Origin: Cellulomonas endophytica
Lineage (GTDB): Bacteria; Actinomycetota; Actinomycetes; Actinomycetales; Cellulomonadaceae
Length of the DNA stretch: 64,000 nt
Assembly: GCF_004123805.1 (NCBI RefSeq)
Contig: NZ_RWJX01000008.1
Span: forward strand, 27,697 to 91,696
Direction of reading: 5' to 3'
The notes below the pieces were generated by a model that was given only the letters and a program-made list of their open reading frames with translations, searched no databases and was not told the DNA's origin. Each line of letters starts with the position of its first letter. Position 1 is the stretch's first letter. A program made the position numbers and the translations under genes. Shown in pieces: positions 56,963 to 64,000 of this stretch.

Positions 56963-57163
56963 GACGAGATGCCCCTCCCGACCGCCCGCGGCCCCGCGCG
57001 GACGACCGAGACCGGCATCTCGTCGGGAGGCGATGAGATGCCCCTTCCGGGCGCTGACCGGGCCGGACGTGCGACCCGGACAGGCATCTCGTCCAACAGG
57101 CGACGAGATGCCCCTTCCGGGCGCTGACCGGACCGGACGTGCGACCCGGACCGGCATCTCGTC
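56963..57163. repeat. Three tandem 62-base palindromic units
   Basis: Units at 56963-57024, 57032-57093 and 57102-57163, separated by 7 and 8 bases. Each starts GAYGAGATGCC and ends GGCATCTCGTC, an 11-base inverted repeat (the unit 2 start has one G-U-compatible change). Units 2 and 3 differ at only three positions. Inside, TCCGGG and CCCGGA form a second stem. Unit 1 shares the ends but has a different, C-rich core. They lie between convergent lacI and the MaoC gene and may act as terminators or be a mobile repeat family. Confidence 0.85.
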
Positions 57164-57210
57164 GAAGAGGTGCGGGCGGCCGTGCGGGCGCGCGGCGTGG
57201 CGGGCCGGCG

Positions 57211-57648
57211 TCAGGGGAGGCGGACGACCGCCTGGGCCTTGCCGAGCACGCGCTGGCCCTCGACGGTGACCGCGAGGTCGATCCGTGCGGTGCCGGCCTG
57301 CGCGTCGAGGGCGCCGACGGTGGCGACCACGTCGACGAGGGCCTCGCCCGGGTCCGGCACGGGCACGGGGCGCGTGAACCGCACCCCGTAGTCGAGCACG
57401 GCGCCCGGGTCGCCCAGCCAGTCCGTGACGACCGTGACGGCGGCGCCCATCGTCCACATGCCGTGCGCGATGACGCCGGGCAGCCCGACCTCGCGCGCGA
57501 CGCGCTCGTTCCAGTGGATGGGGTTCCGGTCGCCGCTCGCGGCCGCGTAGTGCACGAGGCGGGCCCGGTCGACGCGGAGCGTGCCGCGGGCCACCTCGTC
57601 GCCGACCGTCAGGTCCGCGAGGGCGGGACGACCGCCGGCGGCGCTCAC
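57211..57648 (-). CDS. MaoC-like dehydratase, HadB-type
   Basis: A 145-residue hot-dog-fold protein. The hydratase motif DRNPIHWNERVAREVG carries the catalytic Asp and His pair, followed by GVIAHGMWTMG. It would dehydrate 3-hydroxyacyl thioesters in a fatty-acid synthase type II cycle. GTG 57648 overlaps the upstream gene's stop (GTGA). The order rpmG, HadA-like, HadB-like is that of mycobacterial rpmG2-hadA-hadB. Confidence 0.88.
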   Translation of the reverse strand: MSAAGGRPALADLTVGDEVARGTLRVDRARLVHYAAASGDRNPIHWNERVAREVGLPGVIAHGMWTMGAAVTVVTDWLGDPGAVLDYGVRFTRPVPVPDPGEALVDVVATVGALDAQAGTARIDLAVTVEGQRVLGKAQAVVRLP

Positions 57649-58091
57649 GCCTCGCCCCGCACGGCCAGCGTGGAGCGGACCGTCGCGACCGGGGCGCCGG
57701 CCTCGTCGGCGATCTCGCACCGCGTGGCGACCATCGTCAGCCCGGCGCGCTGGGTGAGGGAGTCCACGTGCAGGACGGTGACCAGACGGTCCCCGGCGTG
57801 CACCGGGCGGTGGTGCGTGAACCGCTCGTCCGCGTGGACCACGCGGCTGAAGTCGATGCCCGCCGCCGGGTCCTGGACGAGCTGGGCCTCGGCCCGCTGC
57901 GCCACGAGCACCACCCAGGTGGGCGGTGCCACGACGTCCGGGTGCCCGAGCGCCCGCGCCGCCGCCGGGTCCGTGTGAGCGGGGTGCGTGGAGCCGACGG
58001 CCTCGGCGAACTCCCGCAGGGCCTCGCGCCCCACCTCGAGCGGCGCCGTGGGCGGGTACACCCGGCCGGCGTAGGACAGGTCGACGGGCAC
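57645..58091 (-). CDS. MaoC N-terminal-type dehydratase partner, HadA-like
   Basis: A 148-residue hot-dog protein of the UPF0336/FAS1-dehydratase type (ALREFAEAVGSTHPAHTDPA, then APPTWVVLVAQRAE). It should pair with the following HadB-like protein; the family subunit without the catalytic motif binds the acyl chain. GTG 58091 has GAGG at a proper distance. The pair's substrate is unclear in an organism where no mycolic-acid genes are seen. Confidence 0.85.
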   Translation of the reverse strand: MPVDLSYAGRVYPPTAPLEVGREALREFAEAVGSTHPAHTDPAAARALGHPDVVAPPTWVVLVAQRAEAQLVQDPAAGIDFSRVVHADERFTHHRPVHAGDRLVTVLHVDSLTQRAGLTMVATRCEIADEAGAPVATVRSTLAVRGEA

Positions 58092-58131
58092 GGGGACCTC
58101 GCGGGGCGTCAGCGGCGGGGGCGCGAGGGGG

Positions 58132-58302
58132 TCAGCGGGTCTCGCGGTGGACCGTGTGCTTGTTCTCGCGCGGGCAGAACTTCTTCATCTCGAGCCGGTC
58201 GGGGTTGTTCCGACGGTTCTTCTTCGTGATGTAGTTCCGCTCCTTGCACTCCGTGCACGCAAGCGTGATCTTCGGACGGACGTCCTGGCTCTTGCTGGCC
58301 AT
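58132..58302 (-). CDS. rpmG: Ribosomal protein L33
   Basis: A 56-residue L33 ([20 protein letters not shown], then [11 protein letters not shown] and HTVHRETR). The usual four-Cys zinc ribbon is incomplete: CTEC is present, but the second pair reads FCPREN with one Cys only. It is 40 bases before the HadA-like gene. Confidence 0.95.
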   Translation of the reverse strand: MASKSQDVRPKITLACTECKERNYITKKNRRNNPDRLEMKKFCPRENKHTVHRETR

Positions 58303-58378
58303 GGCCTTGCCACCTCTCGCGCCCGCGGGCGCCTGCAACTGGGTCTCACCGCGCGCCGGCCGACGCGCTGCATGGAGT

Positions 58379-58409
58379 GGTCCCGGTGATGTCGTGCACC
58401 ACCGGGACC
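58379..58409 (-). terminator. Hairpin after tRNA-Met
   Basis: A 10-base-pair stem (58379-58388 with 58400-58409), 6 bases past the encoded CCA end of tRNA-Met on the minus strand. Confidence 0.6.
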
Positions 58410-58414
58410 GGGAG

Positions 58415-58491
58415 TGGTAGCGGGAGCGGGGTTCGAACCCGCGACCTCACGATTATGAGTCGTGCGCTCTCACCAACTGAGCTACCCCGCC
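58415..58491 (-). tRNA. metT: tRNA-Met (CAU), elongator type
   Basis: A 77-base gene including encoded CCA. On the minus strand it begins GGCGGGGTAGCTCAG; the anticodon loop CTCATAA is flanked by a GACTC-type stem. Structure is normal with a G-U pair at the acceptor end. It looks elongator-like, since the initiator's G-C anticodon-stem triplet is missing. Confidence 0.93.
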
Positions 58492-58549
58492 GCGAGCACG
58501 AGGCCGGCGGACCGCCCCGAGGGGCGGAACCGGACGACGACGTGCACAG

Positions 58550-58622
58550 AGCCCCGAAAGGGAATCGAACCCTTGACCTTCTCCTTACCATGGAGACGCT
58601 CTGCCGACTGAGCTATCGGGGC
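58550..58622 (-). tRNA. thrT: tRNA-Thr (GGU)
   Basis: A 73-base cloverleaf beginning GCCCCGATAGCTCAG on the minus strand. The anticodon loop is ATGGTAA. CCA is not encoded. TATCTT, 10 bases upstream, may be its -10. Confidence 0.95.
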
Positions 58623-58738
58623 AGTGCCGACCAAGATACACGGGCCGGGGGGCCCGGCGAAATCGGCTCCGGCGGCGGGTCGCCGGAGCCGGCGACGACC
58701 GCGGCACCGGGGACCGACGGCTCAGGCCCCCGACGACC

Positions 58739-58770
58739 GACGGCCCGGACCTCGTGAGGTCCGGGCCGTC
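58739..58770 (-). terminator. Terminator after tRNA-Tyr
   Basis: A 14-base-pair perfect stem (58739-58752 with 58757-58770, loop CGTG) between tRNA-Tyr and tRNA-Thr. Confidence 0.8.
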
Positions 58771-58781
58771 GAGCTGCACGG

Positions 58782-58863
58782 TGGCGGGTGAGGGATTCGA
58801 ACCCCCGTAGGCGTTGCCAGCTGATTTACAGTCAGCCCCCTTTGGCCACTCGGGTAACCCGCC
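58782..58863 (-). tRNA. tyrT: tRNA-Tyr (GUA)
   Basis: An 82-base class II tRNA beginning GGCGGGTTACCCGAG on the minus strand, with anticodon loop CTGTAAA and a long variable arm. CCA is not encoded. Confidence 0.95.
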
Positions 58864-58929
58864 GTGAGCGGGAGAAACCTTACCGGACGCCGCGGGGTGC
58901 TCGTGACCGTGCCGTGGCGGCCCGTCGGA

Positions 58930-58962
58930 CCGGACGGGCCGGACGGGCCGGACGGGCCGGAC
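58930..58962. repeat. 9-base tandem repeat
   Basis: CCGGACGGG repeated three times plus a six-base partial copy, between tRNA-Tyr and the yajQ gene; no gene is associated. Confidence 0.9.
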
Positions 58963-59059
58963 GACGCCGCGCCGACGTGGCAGGCTGGCACCGGAGGCGG
59001 GCAGGGGCCCGCGGGGACAGCACGGGCCGCGGCGCGGCCCCCGAGCGCAGGAGGCGGAC

Positions 59060-59557
59060 GTGGCTGCGGACTCGTCGTTCGACGTCGTGAGCAAGGTCGA
59101 CCGGCAGGAGGTCGACAACGCCCTGAACCAGGCGTCGAAGGAGATCGCCCAGCGGTACGACTTCAAGGGCGTCGGCGCGTCCGTCGCCTGGAGCGGCGAG
59201 TCGATCCTCCTCGTCGCGAACTCCTCCGAGCGGGTGCTCGCCGTGCTCGACGTCCTCGAGACGAAGCTCATCAAGCGCGGCATCTCGCTGAAGTCGCTCG
59301 ACGTGGGCGACCGCGAGCCCAAGCCGTCGGGCAAGGAGTACCGCCTCACCGCCACGGTGAAGGAGGGCCTGTCCAGCGAGGTCGCCAAGAAGCTCGCGAA
59401 GATCCTGCGCGACGAGGGCCCCAAGACGGTCAAGGCGCAGATCCAGGGCGACGAGCTGCGCGTCACCAGCAAGAGCCGTGACGACCTGCAGGTGGCGATC
59501 TCCCTGCTCAAGGGCGCCGACGTCGACGCGGCGCTGCAGTTCGTCAACTACCGCTAG
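59060..59557 (+). CDS. YajQ-family nucleotide-binding protein
   Basis: A 165-residue UPF0234/YajQ protein ([20 protein letters not shown] start, [14 protein letters not shown] [20 protein letters not shown] end). Two ferredoxin-like domains bind nucleotides; members can bind cyclic-di-GMP, but the function here is unknown. AGGAGG is 6 bases before GTG 59060. It is convergent with htpX. Confidence 0.95.
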   Translation: MAADSSFDVVSKVDRQEVDNALNQASKEIAQRYDFKGVGASVAWSGESILLVANSSERVLAVLDVLETKLIKRGISLKSLDVGDREPKPSGKEYRLTATVKEGLSSEVAKKLAKILRDEGPKTVKAQIQGDELRVTSKSRDDLQVAISLLKGADVDAALQFVNYR

Positions 59558-59618
59558 CCCGGTCCTGCCGGGGCCGGCCGGGGCCGGGGCCGACCGCCCC
59601 CGCGCAGGTCGGTGCGGG

Positions 59619-60503
59619 TCAGTACCGGGTGAGGCCGCCCGTGCCGCCGGCCATCGCCTGCAGGCGCGCGATGCGGTCCGCCATGGGCGGGTGCGTGGCG
59701 AACATCCGCGCCATGCCGCCGCCGCGGAAGGGGCTGGCGATCATGAGGTGCGAGACGTTGACGAGCTCGCGGTCCTGCGGCAGCGGGCGCGCGTGCGTGC
59801 CGCGCTCGAGCTTGGCCAGCGCGGACGCCAGGGCCAGCGGGTCGCCCGTGAGCCGGGCGCCGTCCTCGTCGGCGTCGTACTCGCGGGTCCTGCTGATGGC
59901 CGTCCGGACGAGCGAGGCGGCCAGCGGCGCCAGGAGCGCCAGGAGGAGCCCGACGAGGGGGTTGCCGTTCCGCTCCCGGTCGGAGCCCCCGCCGAAGAAC
60001 ATCGCGAACTGGGCGAGCGAGGTGACGACGCCGGCGATCGCGGCCGCGACGGAGGACAGGAGGATGTCGCGGTTGTAGACGTGCATGAGCTCGTGGCCGA
60101 GCACCCCGCGCAGCTCGCGCTCGTCGAGGATCTGCAGGATGCCGTCCGTGCAGCAGACCGCCGCGTTCTGCGGGTTGCGGCCCGTCGCGAAGGCGTTCGG
60201 CGCGGAGGTCGGCGAGACGTAGAGCCGCGGCATGGGCTGCCGGGCGGCGGTCGAGAGCTCCCGCACGATGCGGTACATCGCCGGCTGCTCGAGCTCGCTC
60301 ACCGGACGGGCGCGCATCGCGCGGATCGCGATGGTGTCCGACCGCCAGTAGGACACGGCCGTCATGACCACGCCGATCGCCCCGAAGAGCAGCGCGTACC
60401 GTCCCGTGCCCCCGCCGACGAGCCAGCCGATGCCGAGGAGGACGGCCCACAGCGCGCCGAACAGGGCGGCGGTCTTGAGGCCGTTGAAGTGGCGGTGACC
60501 CAT
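59619..60503 (-). CDS. htpX: Membrane zinc metalloprotease HtpX
   Basis: A 294-residue M48 protease. Two membrane segments (GALWAVLLGIGWLVGGG and the stretch with YALLFGAIGVVMTAVSY) precede the catalytic HELMH at 137-141 with the third ligand Glu in TREYDADEDGARL. Two more hydrophobic segments lie between. It degrades misfolded membrane proteins. Homologous start at ATG 60503; a CC pair near 117 is unusual. Confidence 0.95.
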   Translation of the reverse strand: MGHRHFNGLKTAALFGALWAVLLGIGWLVGGGTGRYALLFGAIGVVMTAVSYWRSDTIAIRAMRARPVSELEQPAMYRIVRELSTAARQPMPRLYVSPTSAPNAFATGRNPQNAAVCCTDGILQILDERELRGVLGHELMHVYNRDILLSSVAAAIAGVVTSLAQFAMFFGGGSDRERNGNPLVGLLLALLAPLAASLVRTAISRTREYDADEDGARLTGDPLALASALAKLERGTHARPLPQDRELVNVSHLMIASPFRGGGMARMFATHPPMADRIARLQAMAGGTGGLTRY

Positions 60504-60566
60504 GGCCGGGCGGTCTCCTGTCGTCCGGCCGCCGTCCCTCGGCGGTCCGTCGACGTGCAGAACGCA

Positions 60567-60635
60567 CGGTGCCCCGCGGCCGTTCCCCGACCGCGTCCGC
60601 CGGGGGCGGACGGGACGGGGGGCCGCGGGGCACCG
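60567..60635 (-). terminator. Nested hairpin after the reductase gene
   Basis: A 15-base inverted repeat (60567-60581 with 60621-60635) encloses an 8-base-pair hairpin (60594-60601 with 60605-60612). It lies downstream of the reductase stop at 60682. Confidence 0.7.
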
Positions 60636-60681
60636 GGTCGTCCTGCGTCGTGCAGGTCCTGCCGGAGGCTGCGCCCCGGCC

Positions 60682-62058
60682 TCAGCCCTTCCGGCCGAGG
60701 GAGACGTCCACCATGTCCTCGCGCGGGACGACCTTGACGCGCTCGCGGCCCTCGGGCTCGCCCAGCGCCCGCTCGTAGGCGTCGAGCAGCTCCCACCCGT
60801 GCCAGTCGATGGGCTCGACGCCCTTGGCGCGCAGGAAGGCGGTGACGGCCTCGGGCTCGCGCTCGACGGCGGTGTAGGCGGCCGGGCCGCCGGCCTCGAC
60901 GTCCTCGCGCAGGTTCCGGATCGTCTCCGTGGCGTCGGACTTCGTGTGGCCGATGAGGCCCACCGGGCCACGCTTGATCCAGCCCGTCGCGTAGATGCCC
61001 GGCACCCGGTCCCCCGAGCCGTCGACGACGCGACCCCCCTGGTTCGGGACGACGCCGGCGACGTCGTCGAAGGGGATGTCGGGCAGCGGCGAGCCGAAGT
61101 AGCCCACGGCCCGGTACACGGCCTCGACGGGCCAGTCGTGCAGCTGCCCCGTGCCGCGGACGTTGCCGTCCCCGGTGAGCTCCGTGCGCTCCGTGCGCAG
61201 GGCGACGACGCGGCCGTCCTCGCCCACCACCTCCACGGGCGCGTGCAGGAAGTGCAGGTGGATGCGGCGGCTGGCCGTCAGCTCCTCCGGCTCCCGCAGC
61301 GTCCAGTCCGTGAGGGTCTTGACGACCTGCTTCGTCTGGTTCGACGAGCGGATGGCCAGGTTCGAGCCCTCGTCGAAGTCGAAGTCCTCGGGGTACACGA
61401 CCACGTCGACGTCCGGCACGTGGCCGAGCTCGCGCAGCTCCAGCGGCGAGAACTTCACCTGGGCGGGGCCGCGGCGCGCGAAGACGTGGACGTCCGTGAT
61501 CGGCGAGGCCTTCAGCGCCGCGTGGACGTTCGCCGGCACCTCCGTGGGGAGGAGGTCGTCCGCGTGCTTGGCCAGCACCCGTGCGACGTCGAGCGCCACG
61601 TTGCCGGCGCCGATGACCGCGACGACCCGGTCGTCGAGCGGCCACGTGCGCGGGACGTCGGGGTGCCCGTCGTACCAGGAGACGAAGTCCGCGGCGCCGT
61701 AGGAGCCGTCGAGCTCCACGCCGGGCACGGGCAGCGCCGCGTCCCGGATGGAGCCCGTGGAGAAGATGATGGCGTCGTAGAACTGGCGCAGCTCCTCGAG
61801 CTTCACGTCCGTCCCGTAGTCGACGTTCGCGAGCAGGCGGATGTCGCCCCGCTGCAGGATGTTGTGCAGCGCGACGATGATCTGCTTGATGCGCGGGTGG
61901 TCGGGCGCGACCCCGTAGCGCACGAGGCCGAACGGGGCCGGCAGGCGCTCGAAGAGGTCGATGCTCACGTCGAGGTCCGTCTTCGCCAGGATGTCGGCGG
62001 CGTAGATGCCGGCCGGTCCGGCGCCGACGACGGCGACGCGCAGGGTGGGTGTGCTCAC
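60682..62058 (-). CDS. Ferredoxin-NADP+ reductase (FprA-like)
   Basis: A 458-residue flavoprotein of the adrenodoxin-reductase type. VAVVGAGPAGIYAADILAKT at 9-28 binds FAD. FGLVRYGVAPDHPRIKQI is typical, as is AVIGAGNVALDVARVL for NADPH. RTGWIKRGPVGLIGHTKSDA-like sequence ends the flavin part. It passes electrons between NADPH and ferredoxin for P450s or Fe-S enzymes. GTG 62058 is in the conserved position. An iron box in the promoter suggests IdeR control. Confidence 0.95.
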   Translation of the reverse strand: MSTPTLRVAVVGAGPAGIYAADILAKTDLDVSIDLFERLPAPFGLVRYGVAPDHPRIKQIIVALHNILQRGDIRLLANVDYGTDVKLEELRQFYDAIIFSTGSIRDAALPVPGVELDGSYGAADFVSWYDGHPDVPRTWPLDDRVVAVIGAGNVALDVARVLAKHADDLLPTEVPANVHAALKASPITDVHVFARRGPAQVKFSPLELRELGHVPDVDVVVYPEDFDFDEGSNLAIRSSNQTKQVVKTLTDWTLREPEELTASRRIHLHFLHAPVEVVGEDGRVVALRTERTELTGDGNVRGTGQLHDWPVEAVYRAVGYFGSPLPDIPFDDVAGVVPNQGGRVVDGSGDRVPGIYATGWIKRGPVGLIGHTKSDATETIRNLREDVEAGGPAAYTAVEREPEAVTAFLRAKGVEPIDWHGWELLDAYERALGEPEGRERVKVVPREDMVDVSLGRKG

Positions 62059-62110
62059 GGGGTGCTCACGTTTCGAGACGAGGGGCACGGGCAGCGATGG
62101 TCCGCCGACG

Positions 62111-62132
62111 AGTATAGGCAAGCCTCACCCGG
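62111..62132 (-). promoter_or_regulatory. Iron box (IdeR/DtxR type) over the reductase promoter
   Basis: TATACT (-10, 62111-62116 on the minus strand) is overlapped by ATAGGCAAGCCTCACC (62114-62129), which matches 12 of 19 positions of the DtxR/IdeR consensus TTAGGTTAGSCTAACCTAA. Iron-loaded IdeR would block transcription. Confidence 0.6.
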
Positions 62133-62253
62133 CCGGTCGCGGACCGTCCCTGTCCGTGGACGGTCGGCACCCCGACCTGCGGCGACGCGCACCGCGCTCT
62201 CAGCGCGGTGCCGGCGCGGGACGCCCCGCCGCCCGCCGTCGGCACGGCGGGCG

Positions 62254-62259
62254 TAGCCT
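62254..62259 (+). promoter_or_regulatory. -10 hexamer of a leaderless start
   Basis: TAGCCT, 7 bases, GTG 62267. Confidence 0.45.
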
Positions 62260-62266
62260 CGCGGGC

Positions 62267-63310
62267 GTGCCCGACCGCCCCACCGCGACGCCCCCGGCCC
62301 TCCCCGCCCCTCCAGCATCCGGACAGCCGGGGGCCGCCGGCGCGGACGCCGCTCCCCGGGCTCCGCGCGGGTCTGTCGACCCCGGCCCGCTCGACCGCAC
62401 GGGCCTGGCCGCCGGCCTCGGCGCGTACGCGCTGTGGGGCGCCATGCCGCTCTACTTCCCGCTGCTGCGCCCCGCCGGGGCGGTCGAGATCATCGCCCAC
62501 CGGATCGTGTGGTCCCTGCTGTTCTGCGTCCTCCTCGTGCTGCTCACGCGCACGCACCGGGAGGTCCTGGCCCTGCTCCGCGACCGGCGCGCGCTGGCCA
62601 CCCTCGCCCTCGCGGCGGTGCTGCTGGCCGTGAACTGGCTCGTCTTCGTGTTCGGCGTGCTCTCCGGGCACACCGTGGACGCCGCGCTCGGGTACTTCAT
62701 CAACCCGCTCGTCACCGTGGGGCTGGCGGTCGTCGTGCTGCGGGAGCGGCTGCGTCCCGTGCAGTGGGCCGCCCTCGGCCTCGGCGCGGCCGCGGTCCTC
62801 GTCATCGGCGTCGGGCTCGGCTCCGTCCCCTGGGTCGCGCTGGCGCTGGCGGGCAGCTTCGGGGTGTACGGGCTGCTGAAGTCGCGGCTGGGCGGACGGG
62901 TCGGGGCCGTCGCCGGCCTCACGGTCGAGACGGCCGTGCTCGCCCCCGCGGCCGGGGCGTGGCTCGTCGTGATCGGGGTGCAGGGCACGGGCACGTTCGC
63001 CGCCCACGGGGCCGGGCACGCCCTGGCGCTCGCCGCGGCGGGCGTGGTGACGGCCCTGCCGCTGCTGCTCTTCAACGGTGCCGCCCGGCGGCTCCCGCTG
63101 TCCGCGGTGGGCCTCCTGCAGTACCTCGCCCCCGTGCTGCAGCTCCTCGTCGGCGTGCTCGTCCAGCACGAGGCGATGCCACCCGCGCGCTGGTGGGGCT
63201 TCGGCCTCGTGTGGGCGGCGCTGGCCGTCCTCGTCGTCGACGGCCTGCGCCAGGGGCGGGTGCGCTCGCGGGCGGCCGCCGCCGCGGCGGCGTCGGGTCC
63301 CGCGGCCTAG
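62267..63310 (+). CDS. rarD: RarD-type EamA transporter
   Basis: A 347-residue permease with about ten transmembrane segments in two EamA repeats. A Pro/Ala-rich cytoplasmic N-terminus (1-45) precedes LGAYALWGAMPLYFPLLRPA, matching the RarD opening YFWWG.PLYF. The core has VSGHTVDAALGYFINPL. RarD was named in chloramphenicol-resistance work in other bacteria; the substrate here is unknown. It overlaps the next gene by 4 bases on the opposite strand. Confidence 0.92.
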   Translation: MPDRPTATPPALPAPPASGQPGAAGADAAPRAPRGSVDPGPLDRTGLAAGLGAYALWGAMPLYFPLLRPAGAVEIIAHRIVWSLLFCVLLVLLTRTHREVLALLRDRRALATLALAAVLLAVNWLVFVFGVLSGHTVDAALGYFINPLVTVGLAVVVLRERLRPVQWAALGLGAAAVLVIGVGLGSVPWVALALAGSFGVYGLLKSRLGGRVGAVAGLTVETAVLAPAAGAWLVVIGVQGTGTFAAHGAGHALALAAAGVVTALPLLLFNGAARRLPLSAVGLLQYLAPVLQLLVGVLVQHEAMPPARWWGFGLVWAALAVLVVDGLRQGRVRSRAAAAAAASGPAA

Positions 63311-64000
63311 GCGAGCGGGCCGGCGCCGGACCCGGGGGCCGGGTCGGCGGCGGCGGCGGGGGCGGCGGGGGCGGTCCTGGAGCTCGCGACGAGGTCCGCC
63401 ACCAGCGCCGTCGCGTTGTCCCGCCCGCCCGCGTCGAGCGCGAGGGCCACGAGGCGCTCGGCGGCCCGCCGGGGGTCGGCCTCCTCACGCAGGACGGCGG
63501 CGAGCGCCGCGTCGTCGAGCTCGTCGGTGAGGCCGTCGGAGCACAGGAGCAGCCGGTCCCCGGCGGCCGCCGGCACCCGCCGCACGTCGTCCCCGTGCCG
63601 CACCGCCGGCTCCCCCGCCCCGAGGGCCCGGGTCACGACGTGCCGCCGGGGGTCGTGGCGCGCCTCCTCGGGCGTGAGCAGCCCGGCCCGGACGAGCTCG
63701 GCGACGAGCGTGTGGTCCGTGGTGAGGCGCTCGAGCCCGGTGCCCGGCCCGGCGTCCGACCCGCCGGCCAGCCGGTAGGCGCGCGAGTCGCCCACGTGCG
63801 CGACGAGCAGCGCCGGCCCCTCGACGAGCAGGACGGCCGTGAGCGTCGTCCCCGGTGCCCGCTCGGAGGCGGCGGGCAGCGCGTCCACGGCGGCGCGGGC
63901 CGCGTCGAGCGCGTCCCGGAGCGCCCCCTCGTCGGGGGCGACGCCCGCGGCCGGCACGGCCCCGGGCGCCTGCCCCGGCGCGGGGCCGTCGAGCGGCCGC
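63307..64000 (-). CDS. PP2C-type Ser/Thr phosphatase, C-terminal part
   Basis: The reading frame runs off the window end, so only the last ~231 residues are present. PP2C motifs visible are AHVGDSRAYRLAG, TTDHTLVAELVRAGLLTPEE, LLLCSDGLTDELDDAALA and AGGRDNATALVADL, which supply most of the metal-binding Asp residues. It would remove phosphates from Ser/Thr of proteins, as PstP does beside Pkn kinases. The first metal-binding part lies outside. The tail is Ala/Pro-rich. Confidence 0.88.
   Translation of the reverse strand, partial: RPLDGPAPGQAPGAVPAAGVAPDEGALRDALDAARAAVDALPAASERAPGTTLTAVLLVEGPALLVAHVGDSRAYRLAGGSDAGPGTGLERLTTDHTLVAELVRAGLLTPEEARHDPRRHVVTRALGAGEPAVRHGDDVRRVPAAAGDRLLLCSDGLTDELDDAALAAVLREEADPRRAAERLVALALDAGGRDNATALVADLVASSRTAPAAPAAAADPAPGSGAGPLA

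Noticed and set aside
56963..57163. CRISPR array
   Set aside because: The repeated units are 62 bases with 7-8-base gaps. CRISPR needs repeats of about 24-40 bases and spacers of similar length, and no cas genes are near.
58641..58656. Terminator of tRNA-Thr from CGGGCC-GGGG-GGCCCG
   Set aside because: It lies upstream of the tRNA on the minus strand, so it cannot terminate it.

Overview
The window is about three-quarters G+C and reads as a chromosomal core region of an actinobacterium. The family is most likely a Micrococcales lineage such as Cellulomonadaceae. The support is the extreme third-position G/C, frequent GTG starts, the gene order rpmG / dehydratase pair / tRNA-Trp / secE / nusG / rplKA / rplJL / rpoBC / str / S10 / spc / alpha, IdeR-like and LacI/GntR regulation typical of the phylum, and many starts sitting 6-7 bases after a -10 hexamer. 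The genus is not decidable from sequence reading alone.

Layout. 1-3.8 kb: the end of a CysN-type sulfate adenylyltransferase subunit, an unknown protein, a ROK sugar-kinase-like protein, an alpha/beta hydrolase and a TetR regulator. 4.0-20.9 kb, all on the minus strand: alpha operon (rpsM, rpsK, rpoA, rplQ) with infA and rpmJ, then map, adk, secY, the spc operon (rplN to rplO) and the S10 operon (rpsJ to rpsQ). A terminator and a promoter between rpsQ and rplN split S10 from spc. 21.2-24.5 kb, plus strand: a DUF485/acetate symporter pair and an AbiEi-like/DUF559 protein, inserted between S10 and tuf. 24.8-29.3 kb: tuf, fusA, rpsG, rpsL. 29.7-37.2 kb: rpoC and rpoB. 37.8-38.9 kb: two small membrane proteins on the plus strand. 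39.0-43.3 kb: rplL, rplJ, rplA, rplK, nusG, secE and tRNA-Trp, with an L10-type leader.

43.5-57 kb is an accessory stretch: an aminotransferase, a drug-type ABC transporter followed by a NarL-type two-component system, an adenosine-deaminase-like protein, a membrane protein with its YtrA-like GntR regulator and a palindromic operator over the -10, murB, and a divergent MFS / ABC-exporter pair with two LacI-type operators between them and a lacI gene downstream. The ABC exporter carries a one-base frameshift. Three 62-base palindromic units in tandem follow lacI. 57.2-64 kb: a HadAB-like dehydratase pair with rpmG, tRNA-Met, tRNA-Thr and tRNA-Tyr, YajQ, HtpX, an iron-box-controlled ferredoxin-NADP reductase, RarD and the 3' part of a PP2C phosphatase gene.

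As a whole the window supplies transcription (rpoA, rpoB, rpoC, nusG), translation (about 30 ribosomal proteins, EF-Tu, EF-G, IF-1, four tRNAs) and the coupled export and maturation functions (SecY, SecE, Map). The most noteworthy non-standard signals are the palindromic repeat array, the leaderless start pattern, the three inferred local operators, the structured RNA leaders inside the ribosomal operons and the frameshifted exporter.
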